64,000 nt of DNA from Actinomadura meyerae (lineage in GTDB: Bacteria > Actinomycetota > Actinomycetes > Streptosporangiales > Streptosporangiaceae). Below, in pieces: positions 40,565 to 48,612 of this stretch (the stretch's first letter is position 1; each line of letters begins with the position of its first letter). Both the position numbers and the translations under genes were made by a program. A model generated the notes under the pieces. That model did not search any database. It was not told the DNA's origin and worked only from the letters and a program-made list of their open reading frames with translations. The stretch is taken from contig NZ_FZOR01000015.1 in NCBI RefSeq assembly GCF_900188445.1, positions 62,001 to 126,000 on the forward strand, given 5' to 3'.

Positions 40565-42265
40565 ATGCGCTGGTCCCAGATGTTCGCGCCCACGCTCCGC
40601 GAGGACCCCGCGGAGGCGGACGCGGCGAGCCACCGGCTGCTGCTGCGCGCCGGGTTCGTCCGGCAGCTCACCGCCGGGCACTACTCGCTGCTGCCGCTGG
40701 CCGTCCGCGTCCGATCGAAGATCATCGCGATCGTCCGGGAGGAGATGGCGCGGATCGGCGCGCAGGAGATGCTGCTGCCCGCGCTGCATCCGGCCGAGCC
40801 GTGGCGCAGGTCGGGGCGCTGGGAGCTGATGGGGCAGGAGATGTTCCGGCTCCGCGACCGGCGCGGCGCCGAGCACGCCCTCGGCATGACGCACGAGGAG
40901 ATCTTCGCGACGGTCGCCCGGGAGCTCGGCTCGTACCGGCAGCTGCCGCAGCAGTGGTACCAGTTCCAGACCAAGTTCCGGGACGAGCCGCGCCCCAAGG
41001 GCGGCCTCATGCGGACCCGCGAGTTCACCATGAAGGACGCCTACAGCTTCGACGCCGACGGCGCCGGGCTCGACGCGTCGTTCGAGTCCTACCGGGACGC
41101 CTACACGCGGATCTTCGCGCGGCTGGGGGTGCCGGCGCTGGTGTGCGAGGCGTCCAGCGGCACCATGGGCGGCTCCGGCTCGACCGAGTTCATGTGCCCG
41201 TCCGACGCCGGCGAGGACCTCGTGGCCCGCTGCCCGTCGTGCGGCTACGCGGCGAACATCGAGCGGGCGACGTCGGCGCTGCCGGAGGTGTCCGACGGGC
41301 CGGGCCTGCCCGCGCCGGAGCGGTTCGACACGCCCGGCGTCCGCACCATCGAGGATCTGCTGGCCTACGGCGCGCCGGGCGACCGCCAGATCAAGACGCT
41401 CGTGTACGTCCTGGACGGCGCGCTCACGCTCGTCCTGCTGCGCGGCGACCATCCGCTGAACGAGCAGAAGCTGGTGGACGCGACGGGCGCGGCGGAGATC
41501 CGCGCCGCGGAGCCGGCGGAGATCCGGGACGCGCTCGGCGCGCTGCCCGGCAGCCTCGGCGCGGTCGGCACGGCCCTCCCGGTGATCGCGGACGAGGCGC
41601 TGCGCGGCCGCCGCGACATGTTCACCGGCGCGAACACCGACGACGTCCACCTGCGCGGCGTGGACGTCGGCCGCGACATCGAGGTCGGCGCCTGGGCCGA
41701 CCTGCGCGAGGTCGCGGCCGGGGAGCCCTGCGTCCGCTGCGGGACGCCGCTGGAGACCGTCCGGGCCATCGAGGTCGGGCACATCTTCAAGCTCGGCGAC
41801 CGCTACTCCCGGGCGCTCGGCGTCGAGGTCCTGGACCCGGACGGCCGGCGCGTCCCGGTGGTGATGGGCAGCTACGGGATCGGCGTCGAGCGGGCGATGG
41901 CCGCGATCGTCGAGACCCACCACGACGAGCGGGGCATCGTGTGGCCCGTCTCCGTGGCGCCGTTCCAGGTGGTGGTCGTCCCGGCGCAGTCCGACGACCC
42001 GGGCGTGTCGGGGGCGGCCGAGGATGTCTACGCCGCGCTGTCGGACGCCGGGGTGGAGGTCGTGATCGACGACCGTCCCGAGCGGGCGGGCGTGAAGTTC
42101 CGCGACGCGGAGCTGACCGGCATCCCGTTCCGCGTGACGATCGGCCGCCGCGGCCTCGCGGAGGGCGTGGCCGAGGTGACGGTCCGCGCCACCGGCGAGA
42201 CGTCCAAGATCGCCTTGACCGCGGTGGCCGCCCATGTCGAGTCGCTGCTGGCGAAGGCGGCCTGA
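40565..42265 (+). CDS. proS: Prolyl-tRNA synthetase, bacterial type with editing domain
   Basis: A 566-residue enzyme of the bacterial ProRS class. It starts MRWSQMFAPTLREDPAEADAASHRLLLRAGF and has motif 1 region GHYSLLPLAVRVRSKI, motif 2 FRDEPRPKGGLMRTREFTMKDAYSF, the INS editing domain between motifs 2 and 3 (about 220-400: HPLNEQKLVDATGAAEI, GANTDDVHLRGVDVGRDI), and motif 3 VMGSYGIGVERAMAAIVE. The C-terminal anticodon domain has VVVPAQSDDP. The editing domain hydrolyses Ala-tRNA-Pro, which the divergent archaeal-type enzyme cannot do itself. Two Cys pairs (CPSCG, CVRCG) are present. The gene is followed by a 14-bp tandem array and converges on the rhomboid gene. Confidence 0.94.
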   Translation: MRWSQMFAPTLREDPAEADAASHRLLLRAGFVRQLTAGHYSLLPLAVRVRSKIIAIVREEMARIGAQEMLLPALHPAEPWRRSGRWELMGQEMFRLRDRRGAEHALGMTHEEIFATVARELGSYRQLPQQWYQFQTKFRDEPRPKGGLMRTREFTMKDAYSFDADGAGLDASFESYRDAYTRIFARLGVPALVCEASSGTMGGSGSTEFMCPSDAGEDLVARCPSCGYAANIERATSALPEVSDGPGLPAPERFDTPGVRTIEDLLAYGAPGDRQIKTLVYVLDGALTLVLLRGDHPLNEQKLVDATGAAEIRAAEPAEIRDALGALPGSLGAVGTALPVIADEALRGRRDMFTGANTDDVHLRGVDVGRDIEVGAWADLREVAAGEPCVRCGTPLETVRAIEVGHIFKLGDRYSRALGVEVLDPDGRRVPVVMGSYGIGVERAMAAIVETHHDERGIVWPVSVAPFQVVVVPAQSDDPGVSGAAEDVYAALSDAGVEVVIDDRPERAGVKFRDAELTGIPFRVTIGRRGLAEGVAEVTVRATGETSKIALTAVAAHVESLLAKAA

Positions 42266-42278
42266 GGCTGTCACAGCA

Positions 42279-42348
42279 TCACAGCGTCAGCCTCACAGCG
42301 TCAGCCTCACAGCGTCAGCCTCACAGCGTCAGCCTCACAGCGTCACAG
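42279..42348. repeat. 14-bp tandem array between ProRS and rhomboid genes
   Basis: TCACAGCGTCAGCC is repeated exactly four times (42279-42334), with a fifth diverged copy at 42335-42348. The leftward rhomboid gene's stop codon (42343-42345) is in the fifth copy; the ProRS stop lies 13 bp before the first. Confidence 0.93.
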
Positions 42349-43260
42349 CAGGGTGCCGCCCAGCTCCCCCGTCTTGACCACCACCAGCACGGCCAGCAGG
42401 ACGAACAGGGCCGCGGCGGCGCCCGCCTGGACGGGCAGGCGCCGCTCCCGGGGCGCGTAGGCGAAGGCCAGCGCGACCGCGCCGCCCGCCAGGAGGCCGC
42501 CGAGGTGCCCCTGCCAGGAGGCGATCCCGGCCGAGACGACCAGCCAGATCAGGGCGAGCACGACGAGCCGGTTCGCCTCGTCCATGCGGTGCCCGAGCCG
42601 GCGCATGAAGATCCAGTAGGCGGCGGTGAGCCCGAACACCGCGCCGGACGCGCCCACCGCGTTCATGCCGGGGTCGATCAGGTAGCCGAGCACGGAGCCG
42701 CCGAGCGCGGACAGCAGGTACAGGGCGAGGAACCGCCAGCGGCCGAGCATCTCCTCGGCGGGGCGGCCGAGCCGCCACAGCCACCACATGTTGAAGACGA
42801 TGTGGAGGATCCCGAACCCGCCCTCCGTCGGCGGCAGATGCACGAACGCCGACGTGATCAGCCGGTACCACTCGCCGTGGGCCACGCCCACGGGATCGAA
42901 CCCGGCGTAGGTCGTCCCGTCGGCCACGAAGAGGTCGCCGTCCGGCCCGGTGAGCCCGGTGCCCAGCGACCCGAGCCTGTCGACGAGGTCGGGCTTGGCC
43001 AGCTCACCGAGATACACCAGCACGTTGACCGCGATGAGTACGTACGTCACCCACGGCGTGACCGAAACCGTGCCGCCGAAGACGGTGCGCCCCTGCCGGA
43101 CCGTCTTGTTGCCCTCCCGAACGCACTCGACGCACTGCTGCCCCACCGCGGCCGTCCGCATGCAGTCGGGGCAGATGTAGCGGTCGCACCGCGAGCAGCG
43201 GACATACGTCTCGCGCTTGGGGTGCCGGTAGCACGCGGGGGCCTCTTGTGTCGCCGTCAT
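42343..43260 (-). CDS. Rhomboid intramembrane protease with N-terminal B-box-like zinc finger
   Basis: A 305-residue membrane protein from ATG 43260, about eight bases after GGGAGAGG. Residues 9-48 form a Cys/His zinc finger (CYRHPKRETYVRCSRCDRYIC, then CMRTAAVGQQCVEC). A rhomboid domain follows: HIVFNMWWLWRLGRPAEEM (oxyanion-hole region), NAVGASGAVFGL (catalytic Ser in GASG) and GHLGGLLAGGAVAL (catalytic His). About seven membrane helices are visible. It cleaves membrane proteins within the bilayer; substrates are unknown. This zinc finger-rhomboid fusion is common in actinobacteria. Confidence 0.92.
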   Translation of the reverse strand: MTATQEAPACYRHPKRETYVRCSRCDRYICPDCMRTAAVGQQCVECVREGNKTVRQGRTVFGGTVSVTPWVTYVLIAVNVLVYLGELAKPDLVDRLGSLGTGLTGPDGDLFVADGTTYAGFDPVGVAHGEWYRLITSAFVHLPPTEGGFGILHIVFNMWWLWRLGRPAEEMLGRWRFLALYLLSALGGSVLGYLIDPGMNAVGASGAVFGLTAAYWIFMRRLGHRMDEANRLVVLALIWLVVSAGIASWQGHLGGLLAGGAVALAFAYAPRERRLPVQAGAAAALFVLLAVLVVVKTGELGGTLL

Positions 43261-43378
43261 CGTCCAACCTCTCCCGGAGCCGGAGATCATAGCCGCAACC
43301 GCCGACAGCGCCCGGGAAAACCGTTTGACGCCCCGCCGCCGCCTCCGGACACTCGGTGGGTCAGCGAGGGGGAGAACG

Positions 43379-45022
43379 GTGGGACACGTCGAAGTCGGCC
43401 ACATCAGCCATGTGCTTCCGGACGGCCGCAAACTGCTGGACGACGTCTCCTTCCGCGTCGGCGAAGGCGTCACGGCCGCCCTCGTCGGCCCGAACGGCGC
43501 CGGCAAGACGACGCTCCTGCGCCTGATCGCGGGGGATCTCGCCCCGCAGTCCGGGACGGTCGGGCACAGCGGCGGCATCGGCGTGATGCGCCAGTTCATC
43601 GGCAGCATGCGGGACGACTCCTCGGTGCACGACCTGCTGCTGTCCCTGGCACCGCCCCGCGTCCGGTCGGCGGCCGAAGCCGTCGAGGCGGCCGAGCTGG
43701 CGATGATGGAGCGCGACGACGAACCGACCCAGCTCCGCTACGCCACGGCCCTCGCGGGCTGGGGCGACGCGGGCGGCTACGAGATCGAGGTGCTCTGGGA
43801 CGCGTGCTGCGTGGCGGCGCTGGGCGTCCCGTACGACTCCTGCCGCTGGCGCGAGGTGCGCACCCTGTCCGGCGGCGAGCAGAAACGCCTCGCCCTGGAA
43901 GCCCTCCTGCGCGGCCCCGACGAAGTCCTCCTGCTGGACGAGCCGGACAACTACCTTGACGTCCCGGGCAAGCGCTGGCTGGAAGAAAGGCTGCGCGAAA
44001 CGCCCAAGACGGTCCTCCTCGTGTCCCACGACCGGGAACTCCTCGACCGCGCCGCCGACCGGATCGTCACCGTCGAGGCGGGCCGCGTCTGGATCCACGG
44101 CGGCCGCTTCGCCACCTACGCCGCCGCCCGCCGCGACCGCAACGAGCGGCTCGAAGAGCTGCGCCGCCGCTGGGACGAGGAGCACGCGAAGCTCAAGGAA
44201 CTCGTCAACACGCTGCGCACCAAGGCGACGGTCAACGACGGCTTCGCGTCCCGCTACCGCGCGGCCCAGACCCGCCTGCGCAAGTTCGAGGAGGCGGGCC
44301 CGCCGGAGATCCCGCCCCGCGACCAGAACCTCAAGATGCGCCTGCGCGGCGGCCGCACCGGCAAACGCTCGGTGATCTGCGAGAACCTGGAACTGACGGG
44401 CTTGATGAAGCCGTTCGACACCGAGATCTGGTACGGCGAGCGTGTGGCGGTACTGGGCTCCAACGGGTCGGGCAAGTCCCACTTCCTGCGCCTGCTCACG
44501 GCCATAGCCGAGGAACTTCCTCGTGGCGCGACCCCGGTGAAACCCGTCGCCCACACCGGCGTGGCCCGCCTGGGCGCCCGCGTCGTCCCGGGCCTGTTCG
44601 CGCAGACCCACGCCCGTCCCGACCTGGCCGGACGCACCCCGTGCGAGATCGTCATGACCGAGCACGCCCGCCTCCGCAACGACGCCATGAGCGCCCTGGC
44701 GCGCTACGAGCTGACCGTCTGCGCCGAACAGCCCTTCGAGACCCTCTCCGGCGGCCAGCAGGCCCGCCTGCAGATCCTCCTCCTGGAGCTGGGCGGCGCC
44801 ACCCTCCTCCTGCTGGACGAGCCGACGGACAACCTCGACCTCGCCAGCGCCGAAGCCCTGCAGGAGGGCCTGGAGTCCTACGAGGGCACGGTCATCTCCG
44901 TGACCCACGACCGCTGGTTCGCCCGCGCCTTCGACCGCCACTTGATCTTCGGCGCCGACGGCACCGTCTACGAGTCCCCCGACCCCGTCTGGGACGAGGC
45001 CCGAGTGGCCCGCCCCCGCTGA
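43379..45022 (+). CDS. ABC-F family ATPase
   Basis: A 547-residue soluble protein with two ABC modules and no membrane part. GTG 43379 follows GGGGGAG. Module 1 has Walker A GPNGAGKTT, signature LSGGEQKRLALEALL and Walker B VLLLDEPDN. A charged linker of about 90 residues (RRRWDEEHAKLKELVNTLRTKATVNDGFASRYRAAQTRL in outline) connects to module 2, with GSNGSGKSH, LSGGQQARLQILLL and LLLLDEPTDN. The final Walker A Thr is replaced by His in module 2. ABC-F proteins act on the ribosome, as translation factors or antibiotic-resistance factors; sequence alone does not separate these. It is monocistronic, starting 118 bp from the divergent rhomboid gene. Confidence 0.9.
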   Translation: MGHVEVGHISHVLPDGRKLLDDVSFRVGEGVTAALVGPNGAGKTTLLRLIAGDLAPQSGTVGHSGGIGVMRQFIGSMRDDSSVHDLLLSLAPPRVRSAAEAVEAAELAMMERDDEPTQLRYATALAGWGDAGGYEIEVLWDACCVAALGVPYDSCRWREVRTLSGGEQKRLALEALLRGPDEVLLLDEPDNYLDVPGKRWLEERLRETPKTVLLVSHDRELLDRAADRIVTVEAGRVWIHGGRFATYAAARRDRNERLEELRRRWDEEHAKLKELVNTLRTKATVNDGFASRYRAAQTRLRKFEEAGPPEIPPRDQNLKMRLRGGRTGKRSVICENLELTGLMKPFDTEIWYGERVAVLGSNGSGKSHFLRLLTAIAEELPRGATPVKPVAHTGVARLGARVVPGLFAQTHARPDLAGRTPCEIVMTEHARLRNDAMSALARYELTVCAEQPFETLSGGQQARLQILLLELGGATLLLLDEPTDNLDLASAEALQEGLESYEGTVISVTHDRWFARAFDRHLIFGADGTVYESPDPVWDEARVARPR

Positions 45023-45024
45023 CC

Positions 45025-45076
45025 CCACCCTCTCCACCCTCTCCACCCTCTCCACCCGCTCCACCCGCTCCACCCG
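45025..45076. repeat. 9-bp repeats after the ABC-F gene
   Basis: Three copies of CCACCCTCT and two of CCACCCGCT, plus a partial, run from 45025 to 45076, starting 2 bp after the stop codon. Read on the minus strand they encode (VER)n following SGRAFGGLVAR, which resembles a DUF397 C-terminus. Confidence 0.88.
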
Positions 45077-45658
45077 AGCGACCAGCCCACCGAACGCCCT
45101 GCCAGAGGCTTGGCCGAGCAGTACTGCCGGTCGGCCGTACCCGGTCGCGTGTGATGAGCGTGCGTGCCGTCCAGAACGCGCAGGTTCAGCCCGTCCTCGG
45201 TGGCTTTCAGCAGCGCCGGTCCAGTCTCGGCCCGGACCCCGAGCTCGGCGGCTGGACGTACCCATCGCGATGATGCGGAGATCGACGTCCGCCAGAGGGG
45301 ATGAACGGTTCACTGGTCATGCTTGAGCGCCTTGCAGGGTGACGACTGCAAGGAATGGCCAGAAGGGTGATTGCGCGTCCATCTCCCCGGTGTTCGCGAC
45401 TGGGCAAGCAACGGGCCTCGTGCGGTACGTGCCAGTCATTGAGGTTACCGATTGGACAACCTGCTCCGATTGCCGCCTCTCCGATCCCTCATACAGGCGG
45501 ACACAACTTACATTCCACAATCCACAAGTCCATGAAACCGAGATGCCCGAAATGTAACTTATGCAAAAACCGGCTGAGGGCGATCATGAGTCACCGCTAA
45601 AAAATCATGATAGAACTCTAGTTCGAGAGCGTGAAGTGACGTCCGGGCCAGATATCAT
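45077..45658. other. Gap with a DUF397-like fragment and a locally AT-rich segment
   Basis: CACCGAACGCCCTGCC at 45088-45103 is identical to 47641-47656 inside the DUF397 gene at 47576, and the minus-strand translation SGRAFGGLVAR matches that protein's SGRAFGELIAR. Nothing upstream of it reads as an intact DUF397. From about 45340 to 45660 the DNA is clearly richer in A and T than anywhere else in the window. No gene was found there. Confidence 0.5.
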
Positions 45659-46912
45659 GTGTCCATGAGTTCAATTTCGGTCGATCTTGACGCCGCGTCC
45701 ACCGCCGAATTGGTGAACGCGGCGTCAGCGATCGCCGCCGAACTCGCTTCCCGCACCGCCCCCGACTCCCCAACCGCCTGCCTGGATCTGGCCGAGGATC
45801 TCGCCGCCACCAGCGACCTGCACGAGGCCGCACTGGCCGGGCTCGTCGGCGCCGTGGACAGTGCCCGGGAGGTGCAGCGGTGGGGTTTCCCCTCCACCCG
45901 CTCCTGGCTGCGGTCCCGCATGGGCATGCGCGAATCCCGCGCCAAGGAACGGCTGACCCTGGCGCGGCAGCGCCACCGCCTGACGGAGGTCACCGAGCGA
46001 TGGACTACCGGTGAACTGTCGACCGGGTACGCCGCGACGATCGCCGAAGCCACCACCCGCTTAGACGATGACGATTGCCCGGCCGCTGAAGAGATCCTGC
46101 TGAGCATGGTCGACCAAGGCTTCTCCGCGGGGAAGGTCGCCAGCTTCGGTAAGCGGATCCGCGACGTCATCGCCGAACGCGACGGGCGTGAGCAGGCCCC
46201 GGCAGATGTGGCGCGCGGATATGAGCGGTCGTGGATCGACTCCACCCGATCGCTGGACGGCGGGCGGTACATCAAGGGCTGGCTCAACGCCGAAGACGCC
46301 GCGATCTGGGACGGCACCCTGGCACCGCTGGCCAAGCCCGCCGGAACCGACGACCACCGCGACCTGTCCGAACGCACCGCGGCCGCGCTCACCGGCGTGC
46401 TGGCGGGTGGGCACACGGCCACCAAGGTCACCGTCATCTGCGACCTGGACACCCTCACCGGCGGCACCACCCCCGCACGCCTCACCGACGGCACCCCCAT
46501 CCCCGCAGAGCAGGCCCGCCGCATAGCCCTCAACGCCGGGGTGTCACCGGTGCTGCTCGGTCAGGGGAACACGCCGCTGTACCTGGGGCACCGGGTGCGG
46601 TTCGCCACCGCCCCGCAGCGCCAAGTCCTGGAAACGCTCTACGACACCTGCGCGGTGCAGGAGTGCGAAGTGCCTGGGACGCTGTGCGAGGTCGACCACG
46701 TCCACGGCTGGGCCCTCGGCAACAGCCCCACCGACATCGACAAACTCACCCTGTGCTGCGGCTGGCACAACCGCTACAAACACACCCACCCCGACCGACT
46801 CCACATCACCAAAACACCCGACGGCCGCTACACCTACCGCCTCCACCCACCCGACACCGCCCCCCTCCACCAGCGAAGACACCCACCACCCACATGGCCC
46901 CAAGCCGCCTGA
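45659..46912 (+). CDS. DUF222/HNH endonuclease-like protein (13E12 type)
   Basis: A 417-residue protein. The N-terminal 250 residues are a DUF222-type helical domain (SDLHEAALAGLVGAVDSAREVQRWGFPSTRSWLRSRMG, VTERWTTGELSTGYAATIAEAT in outline). The C-terminal HNH nuclease motif reads CAVQECEVPGTLCEVDHVHGW, then LTLCCGWHNRYKH. Such proteins are numerous and often duplicated in actinobacterial genomes and are related to the mycobacterial 13E12 repeat family; their role is unclear and may be selfish. Start is uncertain between GTG 45659 and ATG 45665, neither with a ribosome site. It follows AT-rich DNA and its last 100 codons are strongly C-rich on the coding strand. Confidence 0.85.
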   Translation: MSMSSISVDLDAASTAELVNAASAIAAELASRTAPDSPTACLDLAEDLAATSDLHEAALAGLVGAVDSAREVQRWGFPSTRSWLRSRMGMRESRAKERLTLARQRHRLTEVTERWTTGELSTGYAATIAEATTRLDDDDCPAAEEILLSMVDQGFSAGKVASFGKRIRDVIAERDGREQAPADVARGYERSWIDSTRSLDGGRYIKGWLNAEDAAIWDGTLAPLAKPAGTDDHRDLSERTAAALTGVLAGGHTATKVTVICDLDTLTGGTTPARLTDGTPIPAEQARRIALNAGVSPVLLGQGNTPLYLGHRVRFATAPQRQVLETLYDTCAVQECEVPGTLCEVDHVHGWALGNSPTDIDKLTLCCGWHNRYKHTHPDRLHITKTPDGRYTYRLHPPDTAPLHQRRHPPPTWPQAA

Positions 46913-46951
46913 CCAACACACCGACACCCGAGCCCGCCCGCCACAGCGGCG

Positions 46952-46971
46952 CGGGCCCGGGCCCGGGCCCG
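46952..46971. repeat. Self-complementary GGGCCC run
   Basis: CGGGCC repeats three times plus CG, making a 20-bp perfect palindrome 39 bp past the HNH stop codon. It may act as a terminator. The DNA from here to 47275 is C/A-rich on the plus strand and shows no credible gene. Confidence 0.5.
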
Positions 46972-47275
46972 ACCGCCCAGGCTCGATGACCTTCCGCGTC
47001 AGCCCTGATTCCCGGCTGCCCGCTCGACACACCGCCCCCAGCCACTCCACCGGCACCGGCGCCGGCACGGGAGCGAGCACGGCACCACCCTCACCCGTCC
47101 GCCCACTGCTTGGCAGCCCACGACCACATGCATCAGCAGGCGCGCACCCAAGCACGACCACCCCGCCGGCACCACATGCCAAGCCCATCCCTGAGCCGAC
47201 CCCCGAACCCGGTCGGCACCACACCCACCCAAGCCACAACAGCCCCCGCCCGCACCCGGCTCTTTCGACTGCTGA

Positions 47276-47593
47276 TTTCTATGAGCTTCTGCAGGTCGAA
47301 TAGGTCCCCGCCTAACGAAAATGCGGTAGGCCCCAGCAGCGGAGCCAGCGACGGGTGCTGCTACGGCGGCGGCTGCGCAACGCCGGTTGGCCGCAAGAGT
47401 TTTGCGGTACTTCGTGGACGGGACGCGGTGTCGTCGCGGATGCTGACGAGCGAAGAGATCGACCTCTTGGCCCGGACGTCCCGGTGACCCGCCACTTCCG
47501 GGTCGCCTACTCGCACGAAGAGCGCCCGATAGAGGAATCGGCGCTGGTCAAGAATTCCCACCTGTACGAACTGCTCTACTGCAACCCACCTGA
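47276..47593 (+). pseudogene. Decayed copy of the GntR/UTRA regulator gene
   Basis: This stretch parallels the 3' part of the intact GntR gene (about 48890-49319). Matching segments include TATGAGCTTCTGCAGGTCGAA, ACGGGTGCTGCTACGGCGGC and GACGAGCGAAGAGATCGACC, and the end matches CACCTGTACGAACTGCTCTAC. Decay is evident: GAAGAG has become GAATAG (a nonsense codon), about 110 bp corresponding to the middle of the UTRA domain is missing, and frameshifts follow. The DNA-binding half is absent. It overlaps the 3' end of the leftward DUF397 gene by 18 bp. Confidence 0.8.
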
Positions 47594-47785
47594 GCGGCGT
47601 GAGAGATCAAGCTCGTCACGCTTCACCCTCGCGATGAGTTCACCGAACGCCCTGCCGGAGAGGGTGAGATGCCCGTTGCCGGGTGCTTTGCTGTCCCTGA
47701 CACCGCGCCCCTCAGCGAGAGCCGCGGCCTCCACGCACTCATTGCCGGACGCATTGCTCCGGCTTGCCTTGCGCCACTCGCTCAT
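47576..47785 (-). CDS. DUF397 domain protein without adjacent XRE partner
   Basis: A 69-residue protein; ATG 47785 is preceded by GGAGGA at a suitable distance. It shows the DUF397 pattern: EWRKASRSNASGNECVEAAAL, GVRDSKAPGNGHLTLSGRAFGELIARVK. Unlike the copy at 15224, no XRE/DUF5753 gene lies upstream on its strand; the frame upstream is short and unlike that family. It may be an orphan left after rearrangement, in line with the decayed GntR copy it overlaps. It could still pair with a regulator elsewhere. Confidence 0.8.
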   Translation of the reverse strand: MSEWRKASRSNASGNECVEAAALAEGRGVRDSKAPGNGHLTLSGRAFGELIARVKRDELDLSRRSGGLQ

Positions 47786-47880
47786 CCGTAGTCCTCCGTG
47801 GCTCTTGGCCACCTCGGCAGGGGTGGACGGGGCGACATCACTGACAAGCGACGAAGCCCTGGACATCCGCAGGACCGATC

Positions 47881-47904
47881 GTAGGCGGGCGCGCCCGCCT
47901 ACGG
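47881..47904. promoter_or_regulatory. 24-bp perfect palindrome
   Basis: The half-site CGTAGGCGGGCG is followed directly by its reverse complement, giving an uninterrupted 24-bp palindrome between the leftward DUF397 gene and the rightward UTRA gene. It could be an operator or cruciform. No loop is available, which makes a hairpin terminator less likely. Confidence 0.5.
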
Positions 47905-48072
47905 AGGCTCGCGAGTGCGGTGGTCACCCGTTCGCCCGTGACATCTCGCCCCTGGGGCGCACTCGTTGTGACCGCACCCCCGGGCAGGGCGGAGATCGCG
48001 CCCGACCAGCGTCCATGAGGATCACTCAGCCATAATGGTTTTCGCGAGAAGTGCTGTGGACGGAGGGGTGTC

Positions 48073-48612
48073 ATGTGGACCGTGAGTTCGGTGCCGTACC
48101 TGTCTCCTCGGCAAGAGGGGCAAGTCGACCCGTGGAGGGAAGAGGCCGCCCGAACCGGCGGCGTCGGCACGCAGCGGTTGCGGGACGTCTCGACGGAGGT
48201 CCCGCCGCCGGACGTGGCCTTGGCCTTGAACCTGCCGCCGGAGACACCAGCGGTAGTACGGCGCAGGACCATGCTTCTCGACGACCGCCCCGTGGAGCTG
48301 ACGGATTCCTGGTACCCGGCGGAGATCGCCGCGGGAACGGCTCTCGCCACCCCGGAGAGGATCAGGGGCGGGGCGGTGACCCTGCTCGTCGGCATGGGCC
48401 ATACCGTGCACGAGGCGCGGGAGGACATCGTGTTCCGGGCCGCGACCAGCGTTGAAGCCGCCGAGCTGCAACTGCCGGCGGAGACGCCGGTGATCGTCCT
48501 GTCACGCACTTGCCTGGACGCCGAAGGCACATGCTTTGAGGCTTCAGTGATGGTGATGGTCGCCGAGGGCCGCCATCTGCGCTACCGACTCGTCATGGAG
48601 CCACGACATTGA
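48073..48612 (+). CDS. UTRA-domain protein lacking the GntR DNA-binding domain
   Basis: A 179-residue protein with its own strong ribosome site (GGAGGGG, five bases before ATG 48073). Residues 35-175 form a UTRA ligand-binding domain: VPPPDVALALNLPPETPAVVRRRTMLLDDRPVELTDSWYP, RIRGGAVTLLVGMGH and a closing HLRYRLV strand. The N-terminus (WTVSSVPYLSPRQEGQVDPWREEA) has no winged helix. HTH-less UTRA proteins are known next to complete GntR regulators. The downstream GntR gene overlaps by 4 bp (TTGA), so the pair is co-translated and may form a heterodimer; that is inference. Confidence 0.78.
   Translation: MWTVSSVPYLSPRQEGQVDPWREEAARTGGVGTQRLRDVSTEVPPPDVALALNLPPETPAVVRRRTMLLDDRPVELTDSWYPAEIAAGTALATPERIRGGAVTLLVGMGHTVHEAREDIVFRAATSVEAAELQLPAETPVIVLSRTCLDAEGTCFEASVMVMVAEGRHLRYRLVMEPRH

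Noticed and set aside
43361..45313. 650-codon frame antisense to the ABC-F gene
   Set aside because: It lacks any recognisable domain and mirrors the ABC-F reading frame. Only its first part, outside the ABC-F gene, shows the short DUF397-like scrap noted separately.
45659..46912. HNH gene as part of an intron or complete mobile element
   Set aside because: No reverse transcriptase, transposase, integrase or terminal repeats are visible; only the 13E12-type family resemblance and flanking AT-rich DNA suggest mobility.
46986..47303. 105-codon Pro/Thr/His-rich frame after the HNH gene
   Set aside because: Its composition follows the C-rich strand, it has no ribosome site, and its last residues (YELLQVE) are the decayed GntR copy read to the nonsense codon.
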